Below, piece after piece: positions 1-7,917 of a stretch of DNA of 64,000 bases; positions within the stretch are counted from its first letter, which is position 1, and each line of letters begins with the position of its first letter. This stretch comes from G963668655 sp963668655 (GTDB taxonomy: Bacteria > Myxococcota_A > SURF-8). Below the pieces are notes generated by a model. It worked only from the letters and a program-made list of their open reading frames with translations, made no database searches and had not been told where the DNA came from. Position numbers and translations under genes: made by a program. The stretch lies in NCBI GenBank assembly GCA_963668655.2, contig CAXXPQ010000005.1, positions 62,001 through 126,000 of the forward strand. The letters run 5' to 3'.

Positions 1-1031
1 ATGACGCCGTTGCGGAAGGCGTGGGAGCGACTTCCCCCCAGGGGCCAGTAGATGTAATCCCGCAGCCAGAAGGAAAGCGTGATGTGCCAGCGCCGCCAGA
101 ACTCCCCGATATTGCGGGCGAAAAGGATGAAGTAGAAATTCTCCGAGATGCGAAAGCCCAATAGGCGCGACAATCCGATGGCGATGTCGCAATAGCCTCC
201 GAAATGGAAATAGGCCTCGATCACGGCGATGAACAGAGACGAATAGAGCTGAAACCAGGTCACGCCTTCGGCATTGACGACCATGAACTTCCGATTGGGA
301 TACAGAATCGAGGCGTAAAGGACGGTCTTCAATACGCCGACGACGATGCGAAACAGTCCCCATCCGATATCGAAGGCTTCGATGCGGTTGGACTCGACGT
401 GGCGGATGCTTTTGAAGAAGTTCTGAAAGCGTTCGATGGGCCCCAGGCGGAAGATCGGAAAAAACAGGACGTAAAGCAGAAAGGCCCGCAGGCTGGTCTT
501 TTCGATCTTCCCGTTCAGGCTGTCAACGATATAATGCAGCAATTTCGGCAGAATGAAAGCAATGCCCGCCACATGAATCAGCGGAATGAAGATGGGCTCG
601 TCCTGAAACGGAATCCGGGCGACGAGTTCGAAGCTTTGCCTGGCCAGAAGAATTCCGTGCATGGCCAGAGTGGAAAGATAGAGAAAGCGGCAGTGACGCC
701 GGTTCCTGCGTTTGTCGTTGTCCGGTCGGGCCAGATGCCGCCGGATGGAAAGGTGGATCAACAGAGGGAAAAAGGCGAAACACATCATGAAGCCCGTGCC
801 GTAAATTACGGATATCATGATGGAACTTGCGATAATGAGGTAGTACGTGCGCCAGGCGCGAGGAATCAGGTAATAGAACGGAACGGCAAAAACGAGAAAC
901 AGAAAATAGTCTGGAAATTCATCGAGGTAGAGGTGAAAGAATCGAAAGATCTGGAAGAGCAGCGCCCGGATCCAGCCCTGACCCAGGTTGGCGTGGAAGA
1001 ATTCCTCGAATGGGCGCAGGAGTTCAATCAT
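1..1031 (-). CDS. MBOAT-family membrane O-acyltransferase (3' end outside window)
   Basis: Partial gene whose C-terminus lies beyond base 1. The 343 visible residues start MIELLRPFEE and are mostly hydrophobic membrane segments. Near the end they show the MBOAT hallmark FWRRWHITLSFWLRDYIYWP, with the conserved His in WHIT and the PLGG turn after it. The family transfers acyl groups, often acetyl, from a membrane donor to polysaccharides or lipids, as AlgI and DltB do. The start ATG overlaps the stop of the upstream glycosyltransferase by 8 bases (ATGATTGA), so the two are probably translationally coupled. Co-transcription with the GT39-like gene suggests decoration of an envelope glycan or glycolipid. 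The substrate cannot be told. The second conserved His of the family would lie outside the window. Confidence 0.88.
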   Translation of the reverse strand, partial: MIELLRPFEEFFHANLGQGWIRALLFQIFRFFHLYLDEFPDYFLFLVFAVPFYYLIPRAWRTYYLIIASSIMISVIYGTGFMMCFAFFPLLIHLSIRRHLARPDNDKRRNRRHCRFLYLSTLAMHGILLARQSFELVARIPFQDEPIFIPLIHVAGIAFILPKLLHYIVDSLNGKIEKTSLRAFLLYVLFFPIFRLGPIERFQNFFKSIRHVESNRIEAFDIGWGLFRIVVGVLKTVLYASILYPNRKFMVVNAEGVTWFQLYSSLFIAVIEAYFHFGGYCDIAIGLSRLLGFRISENFYFILFARNIGEFWRRWHITLSFWLRDYIYWPLGGSRSHAFRNGV

Positions 1032-3186
1032 TCCCGCCTTCGTTCCTTTCCAGCCGGATCAGCCGAACCCAATCCGCCCCGATCCAATACCCGGCGGATT
1101 CCGGGCGTTTGCCCATCACGCGGAACTCGATACGATGCGGCCCCCGCTCCAGAGGAAAGACGCCGCATACCGAAGGAGAAAGGCGCAGCAGGCGGTTCGT
1201 CCTGGCGTATTGATCCACGATTTCCGGGCAGACGTGATCGTCGATACGAATCTGCATCCGCCCTCGACCCGGCCCGGCGGGCATCTGCATTTCCATCCGA
1301 TAATCGCCTTTCTCGAAAACGAACTGCTTCACGGCGAAATAGGAGTTCGAACGCTCGGCCGTCAGCGTCATGATTTTCGCCGTTTTCCCTATTCTGCCTT
1401 TCGACGGACCGAAATCTTCGATCATGGCGAATTCCCCGCTGGAGTCCACCACGGGAATCTTGTATTCCATTTCGAAATAAACGGGCGATGGATGCCGATC
1501 CGGATGCAGTTCCTCGGTTTTGTCCTGTATGGCATTATACCGGAAAACCTTCCAATCGGGGTAATATTGGGCGAACTGCCGGGTGTGTTCCTCTCCCAGA
1601 TCGTGGATGAAGTAGCGCGTGGGGGCGGGATCCGGTCCCATGAGGACGAAGCCGACCTCATACCATTCCTTGAGAACGATGATGCTCTTTTCCGGAAAAC
1701 CGTGCACCAGCTTTTCCAGACGGCTGTCCACGCCGAAGAACGTGGCGCCCAGAATGCCGATCAGCGCCGGGAAAAAAAAGATCAGGTTAAAGACGAAATA
1801 GGCTCCGCCGATGGCCGGAACCACGGAACGCAGGGCTTTCCCTCCGAGTCCGGCTCGGGCGGCGGTACGTTCGACGACAGCCGTCTCCGTCGTGGACAGT
1901 CCGGCCGCGATCAACAGAAAGATGGCGAACGAGGATTCGTAGTAGTAGCGTCCCCACAATCCGTGGAAATAAAAGAAGAAATATCCGATCAGCAACGAAA
2001 GGAACACCGCCAGGAGAAACCCCTTTTTACGGCGTTCGCCGGGAGCCAGAAACGACGCCCCGATGAACAAAAACAGGAAGTTCCACCCGATCAACGTCAG
2101 AAGGAACGTGCCCAGGCGCTTGTGGGTGACCTTCACCGCGTCCGAGGGACCGAACCCGTTCGGAAAGGATTCCTTGGGGTGCACGATGGGGCAGCCGACA
2201 TCCTTGCCGAATCCCGGTTTATGGCAGCCTTTCTTGGGCTCGGTGGTGTCGAAATAGCGGTCCTGGGGCCAATAGAGGGCGTTGCCGGTCAGGGCGTGAT
2301 TGTAGGCGTACTGGAGACAGAGGAAAGGGAAGGCCACGCCGAGACACACGGCGATGGTTCGCCAAGTGATTCGATGCCGAACCCAGAGTCCCAGAAGAAA
2401 CGCCATCGTCAGCAGAACCATGACCGTGCCGTTCATGGCCCGGGAAAGAAAAAGCCATCCCAGCGCCGCTCCCAGAATCGCGGCGTCTCTCTCACGGTTT
2501 TCCTCTTCCAGTTTCAGCGAGAAAAGCACCGCCAGTTCGGTTAGAACCATGGCGAAAGAATGCGAAAGCATGGTGGCGCCGATGGCCAGGTGCATGGGGG
2601 ACAGCGCCAGCATGAGCAGGCCGAGTTTGGCCGTGCGATCGTTGAAAACCCGCCTTCCGATGGGATAGACCAGCACGACGGCAATCGCCGTCAATAGCGG
2701 GTTGAGCAGCATGGGGATTTTGAGAAGGACGAAAACCGTCATCAGGATCGGAAAGCCGGGTTGGAACAGGCTGTACCAGCGGCCGTCGTTGATGAAGAAA
2801 AGCTGGTTGAAGAACTCGGGAAGGTCGTGACTCTGAACGAAGAGCCGCCCCATGGCGAAGGTTTTCGCCTGCCAGAGATAGCAGATTCCGTCCGGCGTAT
2901 GGGGCAGCGACTCCAGGGGCACGATGGCCAGTGCGGCCGAGATAACGAAGGAAAGCAAACCTCCCGCGAGCATCCACCGCCCGGGAGACTGATCCATCAG
3001 CCGGGAATAGGCGCTTCGTAGCGGATTTCCGAAAAAGATCAGCAGGAAAAACAGGATCAGGAAACTCGCCTGGGGGCGCGGCCAGAAAACGAACAGGGCG
3101 TCCCAGGGGCTCCACCGAAATACGAAGAACACTCCCAGCGCGTAAAGGCCGATCAGAATCGCAAGTTTACGCCACGAAGTCGCCAT
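1024..3186 (-). CDS. GT-C fold glycosyltransferase, ArnT/PMT (GT39)-like membrane protein
   Basis: A 720-residue polytopic protein with about 11-13 hydrophobic segments in residues 1-480 and a C-terminal soluble domain of roughly 230 residues. The first periplasmic loop carries PHTPDGICYLWQAKTF with Asp99, matching the acidic catalytic position of PMT/ArnT glycosyltransferases that use polyprenyl-phosphate sugars. Such enzymes move one sugar from a lipid carrier to a lipid, glycan or protein on the periplasmic face. It follows the spermidine-synthase-like gene by 6 bases and overlaps the MBOAT gene by 8, so it belongs to that operon. Donor and acceptor are not visible. The family call is firm, the substrate unknown. 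Confidence 0.75.
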   Translation of the reverse strand: MATSWRKLAILIGLYALGVFFVFRWSPWDALFVFWPRPQASFLILFFLLIFFGNPLRSAYSRLMDQSPGRWMLAGGLLSFVISAALAIVPLESLPHTPDGICYLWQAKTFAMGRLFVQSHDLPEFFNQLFFINDGRWYSLFQPGFPILMTVFVLLKIPMLLNPLLTAIAVVLVYPIGRRVFNDRTAKLGLLMLALSPMHLAIGATMLSHSFAMVLTELAVLFSLKLEEENRERDAAILGAALGWLFLSRAMNGTVMVLLTMAFLLGLWVRHRITWRTIAVCLGVAFPFLCLQYAYNHALTGNALYWPQDRYFDTTEPKKGCHKPGFGKDVGCPIVHPKESFPNGFGPSDAVKVTHKRLGTFLLTLIGWNFLFLFIGASFLAPGERRKKGFLLAVFLSLLIGYFFFYFHGLWGRYYYESSFAIFLLIAAGLSTTETAVVERTAARAGLGGKALRSVVPAIGGAYFVFNLIFFFPALIGILGATFFGVDSRLEKLVHGFPEKSIIVLKEWYEVGFVLMGPDPAPTRYFIHDLGEEHTRQFAQYYPDWKVFRYNAIQDKTEELHPDRHPSPVYFEMEYKIPVVDSSGEFAMIEDFGPSKGRIGKTAKIMTLTAERSNSYFAVKQFVFEKGDYRMEMQMPAGPGRGRMQIRIDDHVCPEIVDQYARTNRLLRLSPSVCGVFPLERGPHRIEFRVMGKRPESAGYWIGADWVRLIRLERNEGGND

Positions 3187-3192
3187 GAGGGC

Positions 3193-5571
3193 CTATCCCT
3201 CCGAAGTCGGCTCGATCTTCGTGGTGTAGAGCGTCCAGCCGCCGATGAGGTAGATGAGCGTCGCCAGTCCCAGAACGACCCAGAAGCCGGCCATCAGCGC
3301 GATGATGATGCACAACACGGACGCCACCACCGAGGCCACGCCGTTGACGCCGAAAGCCCAGGGAATGAACTTGGAGGCTCCCTGGCCGATGTATTTCAGT
3401 CCCGTGGGGAAGGGCATGCCCATCAGCAGGGCCAGCGGCGCGAGAATGAAGACGGTGGAAGCCATGCGACCTGGAAGGGATAGTCCCAGCAAACCGTTGA
3501 ACAGCGGCGTCAGGATGAAGGAATAAATCAGCACCAGTCCGGCGATGGCGCTGGTGGCCAGAAGAATCAGTTTTTTGGGCGGTATGGTCAGCCTGCCCGC
3601 GATGATGGAGCCGACGCCGGAGAAAATCAGTAGTGTGAACAGCGTGATGGTGATGGAATAGGTCGGATGTCCCAGGAAAAGGACGAACTTCTGCATCAAG
3701 GCGACCTCGATGAACATGAAACCGAGACCCAGCGCCGAGAAGTAGACGATCATTTTCCCCGCGCTTTCCAGTTTCACTTGATCGCGTTTGAAGCGCCAGA
3801 GCGGGAACAGGATGAACAGGCAGCCGAAAATCAGCGCCTGAACCAGGGAGGCGGAAAGGATGATGTAGGCCGTGGCCTTGGTGCCGATCAGATAGCCGCC
3901 TTCCTCCATCTTGGTGTCTCGGAACATGTCCTCCCATTTGTAGAACTCGAAAAAGAACGGGCGGTTGTCTCCCACGGGTTCCAACTTGAAGGGGTAATCG
4001 TCCAGAAAACGCGCTTCCCGCTTCTCTTTCAGTGCGTCGAAATACCGATGGAAAGTGGAATTGCCTTCCAGACCGGGCGCGTAGACGATTTCCACCAGCT
4101 CGTTTCCGTAAAGGCGTTTCTGCAACCGGCTGATTTCACGCTGGGAAAAAGCCTTGGGCCGGCTCATGACGCTGGCCAGGAAGCCTTGCTTGAGAACGAT
4201 GAAATGATTCCAGGGCCGTGTCGCGCCCATTTCCTTCAATACGGCGGTCTGGCTGGTGACCAGCCGCAGGCATTCCCGGGGAGGATTGAAGATCCAGCGG
4301 ATCATGCAGAGGATGCCGTCTTCCTGAAGATGCTGATAATACTCCTGAAAAGCCTCTTTCGTATACAGGTAGTTCTCGGAGAGGACGTAGGCGCCGGAGG
4401 CCAGGGCCGTCCAGGTGTCCACGCCGGACATCTGGATGATATCGTATTTTTCCTTGGATCGCCGCAAAAACGAGCGGCCTTCCTCATGAACGATGGTGAC
4501 GCTGGGATCCTGGTACGCCGGATACTTGTAGGTTTTATAGGTGTTGTTCGCCGCATCGATCATCGCCTGGTTGATCTCGACGCCGGTGATTTCCCGGGCT
4601 TGGAAGTGCAGCGCCGTCATGATATCCGTTCCGCCTCCCAGACCGATCACCGCCGCCTTGGGTTTGTCTTTCAGCAAATAGGCCGAGGCGTACAGGGTTT
4701 CGCCCAGAAGTTTGACTTCGGGATAGGGTTTGTGGAACTCGTACGCAAAAGTGTAGGCGTCGCCGTCGATGGTGAAGACCTTGTTCACGTCCCAGGGGTG
4801 ATAGCGGTAGAGACCACTGAATTTTTTGGAACTGACGACATCGATACGGGCGATGGGATCCCACTGAATACTGTCGGTTTTCATATCGGGGGAAGCGAAC
4901 TTGAACATACCCAGGGCTTTCGTCGGGGCCGGAGAAACGGGGAAAATGGTCGTGGCCAGGGGACTCAGGACCATGATGAAAACGGCCAGCCCCACCGCCA
5001 CGGCGATGTTTTTCCGATCCGGAACGATCAGTGCGGCTCCCACGGAGGAAAGCGCCGCCAGTGCGAAGACCGCCTTTTCGCCGCCGAGCGACGGCAGAAG
5101 CCATAGCACCGCCGCGCAGCCCAGGGCCGATCCCAGGAGATTCCAGAAATACAGCCGGTGCACGAATTCCGAGAAACGGGTGAGCATGATGGTGATGCTC
5201 AGTCCCAGGAAGAAATACGGCACGATGATGAAGGCGTAATACAGGAATATGAAAGCGAACTGAATTCCGGAGGCCGCCATGTAGGTGTCCAGCGGAACCC
5301 GTGTCACCACGGCGAAGCCGAGAATCATGGTGACGGCGGCCAGCATACCGGAGACGCCCGCTTTTTTCCGGGCTTCCTCCTCGTTTCCCGTTCCCTTCAC
5401 GGCCACATAGGCCCCGGCGGCGCCAAACCCCAACAGCGTCACCGTGATGACCATATAGGCCAGATGATGCCAGAGCATGAAGCTGAAAATACGAACCTGG
5501 AGAACCTGCAGGGCCAGCGTAGCCAGGGAAATGAGCAGGATGCCGATGTAGAGCGTCAAACGAGACTGCAT
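3193..5571 (-). CDS. Membrane-embedded spermidine synthase-like protein
   Basis: A 792-residue three-part protein. Residues 1-210 contain about six or seven hydrophobic segments. Residues about 220-525 form a SpeE-type SAM-binding Rossmann domain with VIGLGGGTDIM near residue 310, then ITGVEINQAMI. The remaining residues again hold about six membrane segments. Soluble SpeE enzymes transfer aminopropyl groups from decarboxylated SAM to putrescine. Fusions with membrane domains are common in deltaproteobacteria but their reaction is not established. No SpeD or SpeA homologue lies nearby, so polyamine synthesis is doubtful. Its place between a CDP-alcohol transferase and a GT39-like enzyme suggests work on an envelope component. 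A 103-base gap separates it from the gene upstream. Confidence 0.72.
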   Translation of the reverse strand: MQSRLTLYIGILLISLATLALQVLQVRIFSFMLWHHLAYMVITVTLLGFGAAGAYVAVKGTGNEEEARKKAGVSGMLAAVTMILGFAVVTRVPLDTYMAASGIQFAFIFLYYAFIIVPYFFLGLSITIMLTRFSEFVHRLYFWNLLGSALGCAAVLWLLPSLGGEKAVFALAALSSVGAALIVPDRKNIAVAVGLAVFIMVLSPLATTIFPVSPAPTKALGMFKFASPDMKTDSIQWDPIARIDVVSSKKFSGLYRYHPWDVNKVFTIDGDAYTFAYEFHKPYPEVKLLGETLYASAYLLKDKPKAAVIGLGGGTDIMTALHFQAREITGVEINQAMIDAANNTYKTYKYPAYQDPSVTIVHEEGRSFLRRSKEKYDIIQMSGVDTWTALASGAYVLSENYLYTKEAFQEYYQHLQEDGILCMIRWIFNPPRECLRLVTSQTAVLKEMGATRPWNHFIVLKQGFLASVMSRPKAFSQREISRLQKRLYGNELVEIVYAPGLEGNSTFHRYFDALKEKREARFLDDYPFKLEPVGDNRPFFFEFYKWEDMFRDTKMEEGGYLIGTKATAYIILSASLVQALIFGCLFILFPLWRFKRDQVKLESAGKMIVYFSALGLGFMFIEVALMQKFVLFLGHPTYSITITLFTLLIFSGVGSIIAGRLTIPPKKLILLATSAIAGLVLIYSFILTPLFNGLLGLSLPGRMASTVFILAPLALLMGMPFPTGLKYIGQGASKFIPWAFGVNGVASVVASVLCIIIALMAGFWVVLGLATLIYLIGGWTLYTTKIEPTSEG

Positions 5572-5674
5572 GTGTCCTCCGAAGGTATTCGCGAATAAAG
5601 GAAATCCGATGGCTGAAGCTAGCAGAAAACAGCCGTCAAATCAAACAATCCGGCATGCGGGGAAGGAAACGGCC

Positions 5675-7078
5675 TCACTCTTTCCCGTTTCGTTTGCGCT
5701 TCAAGGCCAGGGCGTGTTGCCGGAAAAGGACCGCCGCCGTGGAAACGGCTCCCAATGCGGTGAGAATCAGCATGTACGGCAGGACGCCCAGCACGGCGGC
5801 GACGAACGTCGAGAAAATGAAGAAGTCGCGTTTCACCACGTATTTCAGGGCGTTCAGAACGGGGGCGAATCCACCCAGCGCGCTCGATTCGCCGTCTTTG
5901 GAGAAATCGTAGTCGATGGCGTACACGTCCCCCGAATCCGTATACATCAGGATGTACGAGTATTGCATGGGCGTCACCAGGGCATAGGCCGCCATGGTAA
6001 TCAGACCGAAAACGGCCAGCCACTCCGGGCCCGTGGCGCCGGACCAGACCGCGTAAGTCAACCCGCCGAAGAACGTATAGGTGCAGAAATCGTCGGCCAG
6101 TGTATCGAACCACTCGCCGTACTTGGAGAATTGATACTTCAATCGCGCCAGTTCGCCGTCGATGCCGTCAACGATGGAGGAAATCTGAAACAGAAGCGCC
6201 GCCGCCAGAAGATTTCCATAGCCGCCCTTGGACAGCAGCACCACGGCCAGAATGACGAACAGCGGCGTGGACAGAGAGGCCATGTTCGGCGTTACGAATG
6301 TATAGGCCAGCCTTCTGGAGACGGGCAGGGACAGGTTCCGATTGATGGAGCGGGCGATGAGGCCGTCAATCGGTTTGCGTAACGAATTCAGCAGTTTGTC
6401 CTCGGCCGTCTTGAAGTCCGCTTTGAAACGGACCGCCTGTCGCCAATGGGAACTGCGGAAGCTTTTGACTTTCTTTCCGGAAAGAAAGTCGTCGAAGACC
6501 GTTTCCAGGTCCACGCCCTCGTGCAGCCGGTGGAAAAAGCCGTCCGGGGCGAGCATCAGGCCGGAAAGCGCCACCATCCCGCCATTGCCGCTTTTCACCA
6601 GGTGTTCGTCCTCTTCCAGCAGACGCATGTCGAAAGGTGCGGGAGTCTTTTTCTCCACGGCGGCGGAGATTTCGCCCAGCGTCTTCGACTCCGCCAGACG
6701 TTTGAAGAGATCCGCGGGAGCGACCAGATCCGAGCGGCAGACGAAGGCCGGGCCCGAGATTTGTCCGGCGGCTTCCCGGAGCGCCTTCGAGCAATCGTCC
6801 GTCCGATCCGCCGTCAGAAACGTCACCTCATGAGTGATACGGAAATCTTTTTTGACCGTAAGGGCCGTTCCCGTCCATTCCGGGGGCAGAATCACCAGAC
6901 TTCGTGAAACGCCTGCGTCCTGCAATTGTCGCAGAACGCGAACGAGGACCGGTACGCCCAAGACGGAACGGGCCGGAGAGATGCGGTCCACCCGGACATC
7001 CTGAACGGGAGACAGAAAGAAATCGGGGGCCAGCACAAGGGCCTGGCTGATGGGGGTATTCGTGGGCTCGGTTGACAT
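5675..7078 (-). CDS. CDP-alcohol phosphatidyltransferase with N-terminal nucleotidyltransferase-like domain
   Basis: A 467-residue fusion. Residues 1-225 resemble a GT-A/nucleotidyltransferase fold but lack the GxGxR substrate loop (the corresponding stretch reads LVLAPDFFLSPVQDVRV), so this half is probably not catalytic. Residues about 230-465 are a CDP-alcohol phosphatidyltransferase membrane domain with a perfect signature: D307-G308-x2-A311-R312-x8-G321-x3-D325-x3-D329, the Mg2+ and CDP site. The layout matches archaeal and thermophile IPCT-DIPPS proteins, which make a CDP-inositol donor and a phosphodiester. The intact nucleotidyltransferase gene 17 bases upstream could supply the missing CDP-activated donor. 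Membrane location and transferase chemistry are well supported. The head group is inferred. Confidence 0.78.
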   Translation of the reverse strand: MSTEPTNTPISQALVLAPDFFLSPVQDVRVDRISPARSVLGVPVLVRVLRQLQDAGVSRSLVILPPEWTGTALTVKKDFRITHEVTFLTADRTDDCSKALREAAGQISGPAFVCRSDLVAPADLFKRLAESKTLGEISAAVEKKTPAPFDMRLLEEDEHLVKSGNGGMVALSGLMLAPDGFFHRLHEGVDLETVFDDFLSGKKVKSFRSSHWRQAVRFKADFKTAEDKLLNSLRKPIDGLIARSINRNLSLPVSRRLAYTFVTPNMASLSTPLFVILAVVLLSKGGYGNLLAAALLFQISSIVDGIDGELARLKYQFSKYGEWFDTLADDFCTYTFFGGLTYAVWSGATGPEWLAVFGLITMAAYALVTPMQYSYILMYTDSGDVYAIDYDFSKDGESSALGGFAPVLNALKYVVKRDFFIFSTFVAAVLGVLPYMLILTALGAVSTAAVLFRQHALALKRKRNGKE

Positions 7079-7095
7079 ATTGCTCGTACTCCACG

Positions 7096-7860
7096 TCAGG
7101 CGAAGCGGATCTTTCCGTCCGCGATGAGTTTCAAGGCGTAATCCAGGGTCTCCGGCGTATCCACGTCCTGCCAGAGACGCTCGCCGATATCGAAATAGCC
7201 GAAGCGCCCGCGTTCGCCCAGAACCTGCATGCCGTCCGAAAGGGAACAGTCGCCCTTTTCACTGCGGACGGACGCCAGGGCGTCGAACAGTTCCGGCAAA
7301 CAGACGAACAGGCCGATGTCGATGGCGTTGTATTCCGAAAGCGTTTTGCCGATTTTTTCGATGTTTTCGCCCCGCGTCAGCACCTTGGTGGCGTCGTCGA
7401 TATCGAAGATCGTGTCGATTTTCCGATCGATGCACAACCGCACGGCGCGGTCCTTCAGGCCGTCGTCCAGAACATCGGAGGCGCTGCGAACGTCGAAGAC
7501 GTGGTCGGCCATGGAAAGCAGGAACGGTGCCCGGACGTGTTCCCGGGCGGCCAGAAGCGAAACTCCGTTGGCCAGATCCGACCAGTTCGTGTTGTAGACG
7601 GTTTCCGCCGAAACCGCGTTTTCCGAAGCCCATTTCCGTACGGTTTCCTCCACGATTTCGTGCAGATAGCCGGTGACCACAACGAAGGAACGGATTCCCG
7701 CCTCTCTCATGGTGTTCATGATACGCAGTAAAATGGGAGTTCCGTCGATTTCAATCAACGGTTTGGAGACAGGATCATCTCCGTCGGCAAGACCCTGAAC
7801 CCGGCTGCCCCATCCGGCGGCCAAAATCACGGCCTTTTCAATTCTTTCCACTTCCGGCAT
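7096..7860 (-). CDS. Nucleotidyltransferase, inositol-1-phosphate cytidylyltransferase / sugar-phosphate type
   Basis: A 254-residue single-domain nucleotidyltransferase. It shows the pyrophosphorylase loop LAAGWGSRV (G16, G18, R20) followed by the Lys of DPVSKPLIEIDG, and a metal-binding Asp in MADHVFDVR. Such enzymes couple NTP to a sugar or polyol phosphate and release pyrophosphate. Length and context, next to a CDP-alcohol phosphatidyltransferase, point to a CTP-using enzyme forming a CDP-polyol donor, as with inositol-1-phosphate cytidylyltransferase. A hexose-1-phosphate substrate is also possible. The start has AAGGA six bases before the ATG. The gene follows pheT by 57 bases and precedes the fusion gene by 17, so the two are very likely co-expressed. 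Confidence 0.75.
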   Translation of the reverse strand: MPEVERIEKAVILAAGWGSRVQGLADGDDPVSKPLIEIDGTPILLRIMNTMREAGIRSFVVVTGYLHEIVEETVRKWASENAVSAETVYNTNWSDLANGVSLLAAREHVRAPFLLSMADHVFDVRSASDVLDDGLKDRAVRLCIDRKIDTIFDIDDATKVLTRGENIEKIGKTLSEYNAIDIGLFVCLPELFDALASVRSEKGDCSLSDGMQVLGERGRFGYFDIGERLWQDVDTPETLDYALKLIADGKIRFA

Positions 7861-7917
7861 CTCTCTTTTCCTTTCACGCGAAGGTCGGGAAAACGCCTGA
7901 ATCGCGCCGGACGCCTG

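Noticed and set aside
988..2544. Plus-strand open frame opposite the GT39-like gene
   Set aside because: Arg/Gly/His-rich antisense translation. The minus strand has a consistent membrane protein.
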